From assembly GCA_025331565.1 (NCBI GenBank), contig JAFREQ010000040.1, forward strand, positions 7,627,001-7,691,000: a stretch of 64,000 bases of DNA, in the 5' to 3' direction. Positions 21,901-34,300 of the stretch are shown here, one piece after another. The position numbers and the translations under genes were made by a program. The notes below the pieces were generated by a model that did no database searches, had not been told where the DNA came from, and saw nothing but the letters and a program-made list of their open reading frames with translations. Positions within the stretch are counted from its first letter, which is position 1; every line of letters begins with the position of its first letter. Origin of the DNA: Holacanthus passer (taxonomy: Eukaryota; Chordata; Actinopteri; Pomacanthidae).

Positions 21901-24336
21901 TAAGTGCAGGGGCGTGTCCCCACTCTGGCAGACGGGAGGGAGGGAAACAACATGCATCAAAGAGTGTTTGACTTTGAGCTGACTTGCAGGTGTGACACAC
22001 AAATGTGAATTCAGACACATGTGAGCATTAATAGCCGTAGACCTTAAATAGATGCAAACCATCCACATAAACAAGTCCACACACACCTTGTTGGGCTTCA
22101 TGGTGGCCATATCGTATGGGTCCATCAGCATATCCAACATTTCAACACACCCATTTTCTGCCGCCAGTGCAAATGGACGGTTTCCTGACTGAAATAGAAT
22201 AGTTGAGGTACAAGTAACCGTATTTACTGCACGTACTTTGACAGTCTTATATGATTTGCCCAGAAAGTGTAATATACAGTTGATTTATGAAAAATTGGTG
22301 TCATGTAGATACAAGTACCTGATCATCTTTGTCTAGTTCTTTCATCTGCAGGTCATTAACAATATACTCTACAATTTCAGTGTGGTTGTTGATAGCAGCA
22401 CAGTGCATGATGTTGAGTCCTTCCTGAGGTGGAAAACAGTTATAATTTATAAAATAACAAAGTTATAATTTAGAAAATATTTTCTGTTTAATCGAGCAGT
22501 CTAAAGTTTAAGTATCGGCTGTTGCAAGTGGGTTTTGCACCAAATTGCTCCACAAAGACAGACAGACAGATATGTATACATATACAAGCATAAATGCATA
22601 TACAGTATGTACATAACAGATATAAAGCAAGATCAAAATAGACACAAGTTAAACACAATTTAAAGCCCAAGGAGACAATGAAAATTCAAAGCGGGTTAAA
22701 GACAATTAAAAGCCAGAGAATAAAAGTGGTTGTTAAGGTGCATCAACAGACTCAGCCTGTCTCACAGCCTCTGGCAGGATGTTCCAGAGCTGAGGAAAAG
22801 CCCTGTCCTCTGTGGATTTGCTCAGTCAGGGGTCTGTGTTAGTCTTAAAACTGGCGATGGGGCCTTTAGCTAGGGTTGAATTTGGAAATAAAAGATATAT
22901 AACAAGAAGAACAAGAGCTTTTGAACTTAGGTTTGTAACAAGAATAAAAATGTTATGTTCAAAATCCAGGATGATGAAAATGAAGTAACACATGCCTCGG
23001 GCATTGATTAATTAAATGTTTTTTAGAAATATTGCACAAAATAAAAATACAAATGGCCCAATTTGTGAGGGTTTTTTCTCTGTCAGTTACTGAGACACAG
23101 TGAAACAAAACCTCCTGCATCTTTACCTCGTTCTCCACCTTCTGTTCAGCCCCAGCCTGCACTAATAATTTCAGGATCTCCAAACTGCCAAACCAGGCAG
23201 CCAAATGAATGGGTGCCACGCCATACTGTCATACACAGAACACAAAATGGAAAGTTTAGAAATATTACATAAATTGCGTGGTTTTCATATGCAGGCATTG
23301 AAAACCCTGTCACCTTGTCTTTTTGGTCCACCTTGACCCTGCGCTGTAGAAGAAGCTGCACAGCTTCCTTGTTTTTGCCAGCTACTGCGTAGTGAAGGGC
23401 AGTCCTATTATGCTGTGGGAAACAACCACAGTACATTCAGTATGTTATCCTTTTAAAATAGGTTTTTACAAAATCCCAGAAATGACCTGCCTTTATATCT
23501 GTGTGATATAATACAATGCGGTATACTGAGATGCAGATAAAGGTTTCTCTTAAACCCACCACGTTCTTTGCATTGGCATTCAGCCCTTTTCCAAGAATTT
23601 TCATGGTCTCCACATCATTTCTCTTAGCTGCTTCCATAAACTGCTTCTCTGCATCAAGCACTGCAGACAGGAAGGATTTACATATGGATATATACATATA
23701 CAGTACATATACTATAATATTTAACATAACAGCATGTACCAGGCTTAATACACAACGAGATGATCTATGAGGTATTTACACTGGCACTTGAGTCAAATCC
23801 TCAACAGGAGTATATTGTAAGGTAAACTGAGAGGAGTGCATCTGTTCAAGGTTTAAGCCTTGTGCAAATATAGCGTGTTTCATGAGAAGAAATGGTCATG
23901 CTATCGGCATACAGTCAGTACACCACAATGAATAGCTAATAATTAACTCCAGCTTTAACAGTATAAATTCCATGACTCAGTCCTAAACAAGAGAAGCTTT
24001 AAGCTTTAAAACTTTGCTCCATAATGTTCTATCATTTTTATGCTTAGTAAAGCCAGTCTATTCATAGCCAGTCCATTTATTAATTTTTGACATTTTCTTA
24101 ATTTTCTTTGTCCTTGCATACTCACACATCTCTTTGTTGTCAAAGCTGTTGTCTGTATCTTTTTCAGAGTGCTTGTTCAGTATGAAGTCAGCAAAACCTC
24201 TCATGGTCTCCTGTCTCATCCAATTTCGAGGGTCTAGATTTTCCTTCTTAGGACGATGCTTCTCCACCATTTCCCTCAAAGCCAATGTTCTTCTCTCCAT
24301 TGGGAAGCTCTTTGAAATTACCCCTTTGTGTAACAA
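18967..24336 (-). CDS. ankdd1b: Ankyrin repeat and death domain-containing protein 1B, complete (15 exons, about 564 aa)
   Basis: Cytosolic adaptor-type protein of unknown function. Exons in order: 24126-24336, 23560-23660, 23314-23412, 23127-23225, 22319-22423, 22087-22188, 21826-21924, 21198-21296, 20904-21002, 20616-20714, 20406-20504, 20150-20242, 19573-19774, 19147-19278, 18967-19022. Exons 2-12 encode about eleven ankyrin repeats, nearly one 99-base phase-0 exon each (for example GDTPLHLAARNDHLDAVQLL and APIHLAAWFGSLEILKLL). Exons 13-14 encode a death domain with RLAYELLKPGDWKRLAEHWG, IEEQWTG and HGNRMLLIWLHG, close to ANKDD1A. Synteny between poc5 and polk identifies the 1B paralogue. 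Uncertain points: the first ATG may instead be the one 36 bases downstream (MERRTLAL), and exon 7 has a weak donor (ATG|gtagac at 21826). A GT twelve bases further would bring a stop in exon 8. Confidence 0.9.
20288..20360. repeat. T-run and remnant of an interspersed repeat
   Basis: TTACATTACATTTA, a run of T, then ACATTTAATGCATTTACAGC resembles the end of the widespread teleost repeat with an ACATTTA tail. It lies in the ankdd1b intron between exons 11 and 12. Confidence 0.35.
22720..22900. repeat. Candidate transposon-derived segment in ankdd1b intron
   Basis: The text around GGATGTTCCAGAGCTGAGG and AAAGCCCTGTCCTCTG has the style of a mobile-element fragment common in fish genomes. It lies between ankdd1b exons 5 (22319-22423) and 4 (23127-23225). 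No open frame survives. The call rests on remembered similarity only. Confidence 0.35.
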
Positions 24337-25532
24337 AGGTGGCTTGGTGTAATTTCACAAAAGTTGCAGTTGTCTTCAAATAGTGAACAGCATGCCTTGA
24401 AGTGGAAGTGTACTCCTATTTTGTTAATGATCAAGGGCTGGTCCGTGTTTACTTTACCAGCTCACACCCTTGAGAGACTGCAGACAGTACTAGAGATTAT
24501 TTAACATGTCACGCTCCACCTGTGTTACATGACTAGTAGGTGGCATGAGTATGGCTTCCTTTATGTCATGCCTTGAGTAACATGAAGAAGCTATACCAAG
24601 TGCTTTTTTACTTTAATGTCTGCGAATACAGTGCATTGTTTACAAAGGATTAACATAAGGCTCTAGTTTAAGTAGTAGTTAAACTTGTTTGTGCAGTGAA
24701 GTTTGACAAGTCACACACACTCTTTTCTAGCAATGTTTAACATTCAAACAACCTGATACAATGCAGCCTTTTGCTCCTGGCCAGCTTCACCCGGAGTGTG
24801 TACTACCTTATTCTTATAATCTGATTCAGGACTTAAGCCAACACTGCAGTCTAAACCCGTCTAATTCAGTGTGTTTCTTCAGTAAGCCAAGCCCTTTTGC
24901 TTAAAAGTGCAATTAATGGAGAACGGATGGTGATTAATTGTAAAAATGTGATCACTCAAAGTAAAATTTCAGCAGAATAGTATTTATTTACTCATAGAAT
25001 TTATTTCACCTTCGATTTACATGATAGAAAGTTTCTCTTATCTGCATTATAAAACACATCCAGCATTATCAATGAAACACAATAAATACAACTGGACTAT
25101 TGAAAATGTCAAAATTAAATTTAGCATACAATAAAATAAAAACATCAGGCTTCTCTTCAGTGAGTAACAGAAAATAAGTGATGAAATTGACATTGACTGG
25201 CAACAAGGTCATAAATAATTCCATTAATTTACCATTATATAAATTAAAACAAACAGAAATTGTCTTTGTCATCTTTAATAATAATTTAAATAATAAAAAA
25301 CAAATAAGGCAAATTAGTGCACATACTTAGCTTCTTATATCAGTGACCTTAATTACAGATTTTTGAAGAAAAAATATATATGGCTTTGTGTGCAATGACT
25401 ATGAGGACAGTTTGAACCATACAGTCCATAGCATGAGTAAACGGCAAAGGCAAGAGAGAGAGGTTTTCAATTTCCTTTAGAAAACTTTATCAGTTCTTCC
25501 AAATAAGGATGGAAGATGCGTGTGTATGACCG
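24337..25532. other. ankdd1b upstream region and polk 3' UTR
   Basis: The right part is the 3' UTR of polk (stop codon at 25533-25535). Minus-strand AATAAA signals appear as TTTATT at about 24983-24988 and near 25000. The left part, next to the ankdd1b start, is its presumed promoter; no TATA or CpG-rich block is obvious. About 650 bp separate the likely polk end from the ankdd1b start. Confidence 0.5.
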
Positions 25533-28500
25533 TCATCTGAAGAATTTGTCGATGGTGTTGCGAGGGCCGAGGCCTTTAGCCTTTTTAGAAGGAGGAGAGG
25601 AAGGCGTGTCCCGTCTAAAAGTCATGAAATCATCATACACAAAGAACATAGGACTTTGATTAATTAAAACATACATGTTAATTCATATTACTTTACCCAC
25701 AGTACACAGAATATGCGGAAACAGCATGTCAACATTTTGTGCAGCAACAATCTGTAATCAAGCAGTCTCACCTTTTGGTTTTTCCTTTGCGTGCTTGTGT
25801 TGGCAGGGGACGGCCTCTGTCTGCGATCAGAAACAGATACTCATGAACATAGACAGGAAAAAAAACTCCATCATTATCTCTTCTCTGAGAAAAAAAATGA
25901 CATCCACTGAGAAGGAACACAATTGCAGCACCTCTTCAGGGATATAAAGAGTGCAATTTCTGAGGCAGGCTTGTTTAAGAGGAAACCAGGGTGCAGTTCA
26001 TTGTAGGAAATGAATAGGTGAGAAAGTGATTTAGCCATTTCCAAGACCAGGGCAAAGGAAGCCCCTTGGGCTGAAATGAGATGTCTTTTCTCTGCAGGAA
26101 TCGATACAAACTTCCCACACAATGTCACTGTCAGTAAATAACAAGGTCAGAGGCCACCAGCATCCTCCCACATTCCTTCTGTTAACTCCAAAGATGTCAG
26201 CAACAGCTTATAGATGTTACTAACAGGATCATATCAGATACATTCTCAGACTTTAGGCCCATGCAGGAAACACTGACATGCCTGGAACCCCAAAGTACAC
26301 AAGGAACAAAATGAATAATTAAAAGGGGCTATAATCATTATTTTATACAACAATGCATCAAATTATCACCCCAATCTGTAGCTGTACTCTTTATGGAGCA
26401 ATAGCAAGTTTCAGTTTATTGTTTAGCTGTTTTCGTTCACTCTCACAGCTCGTGGCAAGAGTCAGATATTTCTCTCAGCAGTTGGTAGAGACCAAAAACA
26501 GAGCTAATATAGAGTGAATAATGAAATTACATTCTTTAGGTGGACTGAAACACAACTTCAATTAATGCTAACAAACAAATAAACAACTATTTTAAACAAG
26601 GTCGTCACATCAACTTAAAAGGTGATTTGCCAACTTGTTTCTGCTGCCCCCAAGTGGCCATAAAAGCACTTATTCCAGATTTAATGATGGAACACAAAAG
26701 ACTGCACAGAATATGGGGTTTTCTGTTAAGTGACAAGTGTTCAACAACCTCACTTAATACACATACTCACCTGTGGCCTTGCTATTTGTAACTGAAGGTG
26801 GCTTTATGGGAGATGATGTCTGTCGCCCCAGCTCATGTAGGGCCGCCTGGTTCAGGCAGAGGTCAACGTGGTGGTTGAAAATAATGAGGTCATCATTGTC
26901 CTGGCTCAGCTGACATATTGGGCAGATGAGGATGGGGCCTTTATCATTACGTGACTGAGGTTGTTGCAAGGTCACAGTTTTGTTGTCACCATTGATCAAC
27001 AAAACCGTTTGAAGAGAATCATTTTTCAAGCTGTGTTGGTTTTCCTGAGGATCAGCTCTGTTTGACTCCAACTCCTCACTGCTCTTTGCTTTCTCCTCTT
27101 CAACCTCACGGTCCCACATCCGTCTGTCCACCACTTCACATTTTTTTGGGTCATTCTCTAGGTCAAAATCTGAATCTGAGTCAGAAACTGTGCTTTGGTT
27201 TGGCTTTCTGGAGGCATCACTGAGACACTGGTCTATATGTCTGTTGAAGACATTCAAATCAGTCGTCTCCACCTGCTTGAAACACACTGGACAGGTGAAG
27301 CTCTCTGACACTGTGCCAACGCAACTTGATGTGGATGCATGGGCCTCTATAGAGGAAACAAAGACATTTTCTGAGAGCTCTGAGGATGTACAGTTACTCT
27401 CGTGTGCTTTTGTTGATGACTCAACGCACTTTTGAGAAACAGTCCCTGTAGAAGGAATCACAGAAGCATTCTCGACGTGTCCTTCCTCTTCTGTGCCTGC
27501 ATTGGCTGCCTGGAGTCGCAGTCTTTTGGCATGAGCCCTTTGGAAGAAAGATTGTTGGGGTTCTTCACCAGTGTGGTTCCCCTGTAACCCCCTCTGCTTA
27601 CTCCACCCAGAACCTTCCTCCTGTCTCTGGCAATTCTGCGCTTTAGGAGGACAAGCAACAGGCCAGGTTTGGAGGGACTGATTAGAGAGATGCTCATTCT
27701 CAAACTTCTGAGGCATTCCTTGGGAAGAGCCACTTGAGTCTGTCTTGCCTGGTTGAAGAAAGCCAATGATGCTCTTCTGCAGGGGTTTTTTATCATCCGA
27801 ACTGACAAAGGCAGAGATTCTAACACCTACGAGCACAAAAACAAATTATCTGGAGAAAAACTTCAAAATGAATGACAACTGTGTTATTATTTCCACATGC
27901 AGTGTGTCACAGATCATTTAGATTTATTTCAAGTTAGTTATATTAGTTTGTATGTCAGTTATATTGCTAGATCTAATTACCCATGAGCCTCAATCTGAGT
28001 GGCTGGGGGCTTTCATTGTCTCTTTCTGTATTCAGTAGGTCCTTAGCAACAGCAAAGATCTCATCCACTGTAGCGACAGCATATGTCAGCGTCAGGGCCC
28101 TGGTTTTCACCTCGAAGTTCACATTCTTAAGCTTCAGTGTTACTGTTTTACCCTTCAGGAAAATGAAAAAAAATATTTATACAGTTGAATTCATATTACA
28201 GTTAAGATAAGAACAGTTAAAATCATGTCAGTTTGCTGTCTAACAACCTCATAATTATAAGCATAATCAATGGTACTGTATGGAAGAGCCATAAATAGAA
28301 GAGAGGTGGAAATCTGTGTAATCTGTCATATCACTGATTGATTTGTCAGAATGCTTTTTGTGAGAAACATGCTACAAAGCGTTTTCATAGTAATGTGATC
28401 ATCTCCCAGGGAGACATTTCCAAGGCTGATAGTAGCCCCTGTTGTCTCCTTAATGGCCCTCCATTTCCTCCAGCTATCAAGGCGACATCGGGACCCAAGC

Positions 28501-31500
28501 AGGGGGGTGATGGTCGTGCCGAGCCATCTAGCCCTTTCTCTATCGATTTGCAAAGGAATGACCAGGTTGAGGCAATTGTATGACATTCAGTTTGATGTCA
28601 TAAGATGGTATTTCTTTCTGTCTTTTTTTTTTGTTACTAATATACTATTCTCTCAATCCATTTTGTGGTGTTTCTGTTCAAATATCCCCTGTGTTTGCTT
28701 TATTTCACTTCTCTTTGCCTAGTCTGAGTCACACAACATGTTAAGGCAAGATTAATGCAAGCAATATCACTGAATATATGAATATACAATATAGCCTTAT
28801 GTATGGTTGATGAAACCATCACAACCAAAGATGTGCTTAAGGTAACCTACTTGTTCATAAGATGCGCACAGATATTCATGTTGAAAAATAAAGCAACCCT
28901 CATTCGCTACCTTTAGACCTTCTTTCTTCATGTCTTCTGCCAAGTCTTCACAGAGCTCCCTGCATAAAGATAACTGCTCCTCAGCTTTACTCAGTTCTTT
29001 AAATGTCCTGTTAAGATGAAGTGACAGAAAAGAGTGTAACAGAGAGGAAATGGGGGAGAGTTAAGAGGATCGACACTAAAAAGATCAATTCAACTATGCC
29101 AATGTATTTATGCCTCATTAAAACCATACCTTTCTGTGCTCATGCTTTTTCTTTCTTCAGGTCTATATAAAAACAAAACAGTGATTATTATCCCCTTTGT
29201 CTGAATTGGTCAATTAGTCAGTTGTGTTTAGTTTTATTCAAACAGACAGAGATGTACCTGGGTATATATGTAGAGCTCAGACCCAGAGAAACCTGCATGA
29301 AATGATGCCAGGCTGTCTCTGAGAACAACAATGACAGCAGCGCCATCTGCTGGCCAAGATGAGAACAGCTACTGATGCCCAAAGCGTTTAGCATCTTCTC
29401 ACTCACCTTCCCTATGCCAGAAACCTGGAAGGATACACAAACATATTTCAACTGTCTTAAAATATTGATATAGATTTTCTGTAGCACATCATTAGTCACT
29501 TCACACCACATCTGTCAGCCTCTAATCATACAAAAACTCATGATTACATTCTAACATCTTTCCATAATTCTTCATCAACTACACCACAAGGCTCTGTTTA
29601 TGTTTTATTTTGTGCAGTGTGTACTGTACTTTGCGAACTGGGAGATTCTGGATGAAGTCCATAACTGCCTCTCTAGTGGAGGGGAGTCTGTATTGGCCGT
29701 TGGGCTTGTTCTTGTCACTGCACACTTTGGCAAGCATCATGTTTGGAGCAATTCCTAGAAGAGTGAATAATGTAATTGAATCATATGTTTGTAAATGACT
29801 GGCTGGTAAAACATACACATAATATTGATCATAATTCTAATGCTCTCAGGAAGTAATTTGCAGCTTTTTATTATAATTGTTGAGCAGTTTAGCTATTGTA
29901 AAGAATAAATTATATTTAAAGTGGAGTTGCATGTCCACTTGTTTTTTTAAATTTGCTTGTTTTCAGAAAGTAGGGAGGAGGGAGAGGGAGAAAAACAGAA
30001 AAGAAATCTCTGGCAGGATGCAGCCACATACGGAGGAGTGAAACACTTAACTTTTGAGTATATTTTATAAATGTGAAACTCAAAGTGCAGTGGTCTCATA
30101 ATTCTAATTTGGAAATCAGTGAATTCTCCTGCAAAACACAAACTAACAAGGAAAATGTATGACAATAGCAAGACACTGACAAATTGATGATTGATGATTT
30201 TTTTTGTTTTTCCCCTCACCTGCACTGGCAGTCAGCGTGGTCTTCTGCTCAATGCGAAAACGCATCTCTCTCACAGCCTCCTCAACAGACTTCCCAAACA
30301 CCTCGAACGCACCACCAGCAGCATCAGCAGCTTCAGAGCCAGGCAAGCAGGGAGAGGTGCTTGGACTGTCATCAAACAGGACCGGAGAAAGGTCTTTAAT
30401 CTTTGGCACTGCCTCCTGAGGAAGTACGATCTGCTCTTCACCTTTACAGGAAAAAAGTGATTTCACATAATAATCAGATGGATTTCCAGTATTTCAAATA
30501 TGAAATATTGCCTGTCATGGTGTCATATCTACAGTAAATGTGGCAAACGCTCGAGGCACAAAAAACAACACACTATAATCAATCTGCATTTCTGTATAAT
30601 TAAGCCCTGCCTGTAGTGGTGCTGCTGGCACGAAAGTGATGTGTACGTGAGGAATCTGGCCAGCTCTGCCTCTGTTCCAGGTGGTCTGTAAAATCCAGAT
30701 AGGCTTCATCCAGGCTCAGTGGCTGGAAGTGAGGGTCATAGTCTGCAAAAATCTCCCGGATCTAACAGAGAGATACAAATTCATGAGCACCTGTTAGTCT
30801 GACAAAGAAGCCACAAAAGGGGTGCATAGCATTTGCTTTAAGTTTCTAGATGCATGTATTTCTTTGTTTGTATGTTTTGCCATCGCCCTTACCTCGTTAC
30901 TTACAGCCCTGTATTTATCAAAGTTGGTTGAAACAATAATTAAGTTGGGGCAGAGTTTCTTTGCAATGAAGCCAGGCATGGCGGCTCGGACCCCGTACTT
31001 CCGGGCATGATAGTTAGATGTTGACTGAAAAAGAGAGTGATATCTAAATAAAACACTTTTATGAAAGAGAGGCAATCTGGATTTCAGATGCTAAATTTCT
31101 TTTGAAGCATTCACACAACATTGGTACTGATTTCTAACAGTACAGTAATGTATTGTGCAATGAATTTATAATTTCAAGGACTGAGTAATACATATTATAT
31201 ACATACAAGGACTTATTCCTACATTGCTATTTGAGAAACTGTAGTATCGTTGCATTATACCGTGAGAATCATGGTTAGGAGATTTCTAATGATATTAAAT
31301 GCTATTAAATTAATATTTTAAACATGCTGTCAATTTTTGAACATTTGCAAGTCAGTTTCACAGACAACAGTTCAACCCACCAGCATGCTCATGGATCCTA
31401 CAGCCATTGGTTTGTCCCTCAGCTCAGGACAGTCTCTCATCTCCACAGCAGCATAGAAAGCATCCATGTCCACATGTACAATCACACGTGTTAGATCACG

Positions 31501-32298
31501 ACTCCTCTCCAGCTCAGTGGTCATCTTCTCCACCTTTCAAGAGAGATTTGATGAAAAACCCTTAAGTGGCATTTGGAAATGTAGCTTTTTCATTTAGTAG
31601 CAAATCATATTTCACTGTATATGCATTTTTGAGTGACCACTGAAAAGAAACCCATGCCAACCTTACCCAGTTTAATCCATAATATGTCTTACCTTAGCTT
31701 GTGCTTTCTTTAACTGTTGTTCTGTGATCTGTGCCTTCTGTAGCATCATTTTCTCAATGCGCTGGTTTACCTGCTGCTCTCTCTTCAGCTCATTCTCATA
31801 AAACCTAGATCCCTGCAGGGAAACGACAAGCACAATAAAGAGTTACAGATTCTGTTGCACAGCTATAATAAAAAGGTACAAGAGCACATCTATTTTTAGG
31901 ACTGTATGTCATTACACTGGGGATATGGGACTTTCACACAAGGCTGGACACAGACAGTAAAAGTGAACCTCACATTTCATATTGTCCATTGCACACTATA
32001 GATCTTTGTCCTTTCCAACACATCACTTATCTTTGATAGGTTTTTTCAGACACAGGAGAGAACATTTTGCAGATGACAGCAGTGAGTAGTTATGTATAAA
32101 TTGAAGATTCTCGTCATTTCATATTGAACTAAGAAACCAAGTCTATTTGTGTTGTAGTAGACTACCTACCTTGGATGTCTCCATGATGATCTTGTTGATC
32201 TTGTCCCTGTCAAGACCCTCCATACCAGCCTTGTTGTCATTGAGGGCCATTCTTGAGAGGAAGCCCTCTGCTTCAGTAGATGCAGCCCCATTCTCCAT
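25533..32298 (-). CDS. polk: DNA polymerase kappa, complete (14 coding exons, 893 aa)
   Basis: Y-family translesion polymerase that bypasses N2-guanine adducts and extends mismatches. Coding exons: 32170-32298, 31693-31812, 31381-31533, 30893-31024, 30611-30761, 30220-30441, 29630-29754, 29258-29424, 29130-29162, 28911-29007, 27981-28152, 26771-27826, 25772-25814, 25533-25614. Length 893; human 870. N-clasp MALNDNKAGMEGLD; catalytic VDMDAFYAAVE (D105, M106, D107) and SLDEAYL (D196, E197); fingers SNYHARKYGVRAAMPGFIAK; thumb VSGIGKVSEKML; little finger through LRLRLMGVRIS. The long penultimate-type exon carries SIIGFLQ, a REV1-interacting SFF motif, and two UBZ4 zinc fingers (CPVC...HIDQC about 679-701; CPIC...HVDLC about 802-824). 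The end NTIDKFFR is a PCNA-binding box. The ATG lies one base inside its exon. The exon ending at 30611 appears to use a GC donor (ACAG|gcaggg); a GT donor at 30647 would keep frame but drop 12 residues. Confidence 0.96.
26643..26657 (-). promoter_or_regulatory. CTCF-like motif
   Basis: Minus strand CCACTTGGGGGCAGC fits the CTCF core CCASYAGRKGGCRSY at 14 of 15 positions. It lies in a polk intron close to the large exon. Binding is inferred. Confidence 0.35.
29339..29353 (-). promoter_or_regulatory. CTCF-like motif inside a polk coding exon
   Basis: Minus strand CCAGCAGATGGCGCT matches the CTCF core consensus at all 15 positions. It overlaps the codons for QQMAL of the thumb region, so the bases are also under protein constraint. 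Binding is inferred. Confidence 0.45.
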
Positions 32299-32488
32299 CC
32301 TGAAGAATGGACCCTTAAAGGAAAAACAGTGGTTTGTTTTTGGCAGTATGGTCCAATTAATAACGATGCACTCTTTTCTAAAGTTAGTTGATAAACCTGT
32401 AAGATATCGTAGCTAAGTATCACATTATCTGTGTGCCTTTTCTAGCTAGATCAGATATCAGATAAGCAACTGTAATTCAACAACTTAC

Positions 32489-32590
32489 CCTTTCACTCTG
32501 GACAAAGATTAATCACACGGAATCAAAATCTTTTAGCTTCCTACATGTTTTGAAAACAGTGACTACAACGGTTTTGGCGGCACTTCCGCA
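32489..32590 (-). other. polk: polk noncoding first exon and proximal promoter
   Basis: The minus strand has the donor AAAGG|gtaagt at 32489, placed so that splicing to the acceptor at 32300 joins the leader one base before the ATG. The exon's 5' limit is approximate. Just upstream lie TTTTGGCGGC (E2F-like), CGGAAGTG (ETS-like, minus strand) and a CCGGAAA ETS-like string, typical of TATA-less housekeeping promoters. Confidence 0.6.
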
Positions 32591-33630
32591 TTCATGCGTC
32601 ATCACCGGAAAAGGGTGGGACTTGCTTTGTTTACCTCATTAAATAAATGATTTCAAGGAGGAAGTTTTGTACTATTGAATAGATATTTGAGATCACATTG
32701 CACAATTCAGAGAAGCTTTCTTAGATCACATTTTAACCCTTTCCACGACGCCAAATAATATGAACCAACGTCTGTCAATGTTGAGCTACAAAGTAAACAG
32801 AGTCTCCAGATAAATTTAGATGTGTGTATTCCCAGAAAACGTGAACATAAAACAAAAGCTATGGAGGTAGTTATTTGGTTGACATCAGTTAGAGCTGTGT
32901 AAAGAAAGTGTCCAGCTGTACTACAGCTGCCCCACGTGTTAATGAAGTGTCACAGCATATTCTGCTTATTAGGAAATTAGGTTTATTTTACAGATGTTAT
33001 TTGAAAAACAGCTACTATAATAGGCACAATTTAAAGCTGTAGATGAAGTGACAACGTTTTGTTTCAGACTTTATGGCTTGAAATAAGTGGTACTTTTTCT
33101 CTAATGGGCCTCATGTTAGACTATCAGGCGTTATCATTGTGTCTAAAGTACATGGTATATAGAAAAAAGAAGAACACAGTCCAAAACTCTTAAAAGTAAC
33201 CTTTGGCATAGTTTGAAGCATGTCAGCAGCAGCCACACAGTCGTATAACACTACAGAAAATCTCAAAAAATAAAACCAGACCCTTTTATAAATTTACTCA
33301 GGACCATAAATGATGAAAGTTTGTTTTAACATCAAGACCACATTTATTGTATTTTAGCCTTATTCCATTCTCTTTGCAAAATCAGACCGCAATGACAAAA
33401 TCCAAGTTAAGTTAGCCAAAATATAACTTTTATTTCCGGTATTATTTTCCAACGTATACCCCTTTCAATGTGTGTGTCAATATCTAGACAAGTAATTGTA
33501 TTTAAGAAAGAAATCCGTTGCCAATTAAAATAATGTTACCTCCACTGTCCTGTTAATTTTGATGCGGGTTCTGTTCCACTGAAATCCCTATATGAAAAAT
33601 ATGGTGCTTTTAATTTCAAGTCAAACGTGT
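32591..33630. other. Spacer between head-to-head polk and cert1
   Basis: About 1.1 kb of AT-rich sequence between the two promoters with no supported exon. Human POLK and CERT1 are also head-to-head. A perfect CTCF-like, RE1 or X-box motif was not seen here. Confidence 0.5.
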
Positions 33631-34300
33631 ACAACTTCCGGTGACGCTGTGCTTGTGTTTAACTTGACGTCGCTCTCTATAAGGTACACAGTAAAGCGTG
33701 GCTGCAGCTCCTCCCCCCGACCTGAATGAAGACAAGCTAGTCAAACCTCTGCTGTTGCTAACTAAACTGCGGAACTACAGCAGCGTTACAGTCCGTTCAT
33801 CGTCGTTTGTAGCTTGAGGTGGAGGTTCAACGTTAACTCGAAGGCCTCCTTATCGATTTGAGTAGCTTATCGGCTTAGCTAAGAGAGCTAACCAGAACAG
33901 CCACAAGTTTCTAGTTAAGTTAATGCTAGCTAGATGCGTCGTTTGACAGCTAACGCTAACTAGCTAGTCTCATTGGTATTCGACGTCAGTTTCAAAACAA
34001 AGCCCGCAAAACCGAGAAGTTGAGACTCAGCTGTCACCTTCAGAATAGCTTGCTACAAGACAAGCTAGCTAGGTTTAAGTCTATCGACCGACAGGAGATA
34101 AATCACGCTATTCAGCTGATGTTGAACACGCAGTTATTTCCTAATTAACGTTATTTCGCTGACGTTAAGGCTAAGTTAAAGAAGCTGTCAGCAGGTTTGG
34201 CTACGACACGTTTGAACGTATCTAATCCGGCAGCTGAGGTTAAGCTACGTGGTCCTGGCGATAAAATCAGGTTCAAGTTTTCTTTGAAGCTTGGATTTAA
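33631..34300 (+). promoter_or_regulatory. cert1: cert1 promoter and 5' leader
   Basis: An ETS-like ACTTCCGGT (about 33634) and a CRE-like TGACGTC (33665-33671) mark the likely promoter; no TATA box at the expected spacing is convincing. The leader is rich in CTAGCTAG/GCTAAC strings and carries at least four short upstream ORFs starting at 33726, 33923, 33934 and 34119, all closed before the main ATG. The transcription start is not fixed by sequence, and an intron within the leader is possible. Confidence 0.6.
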
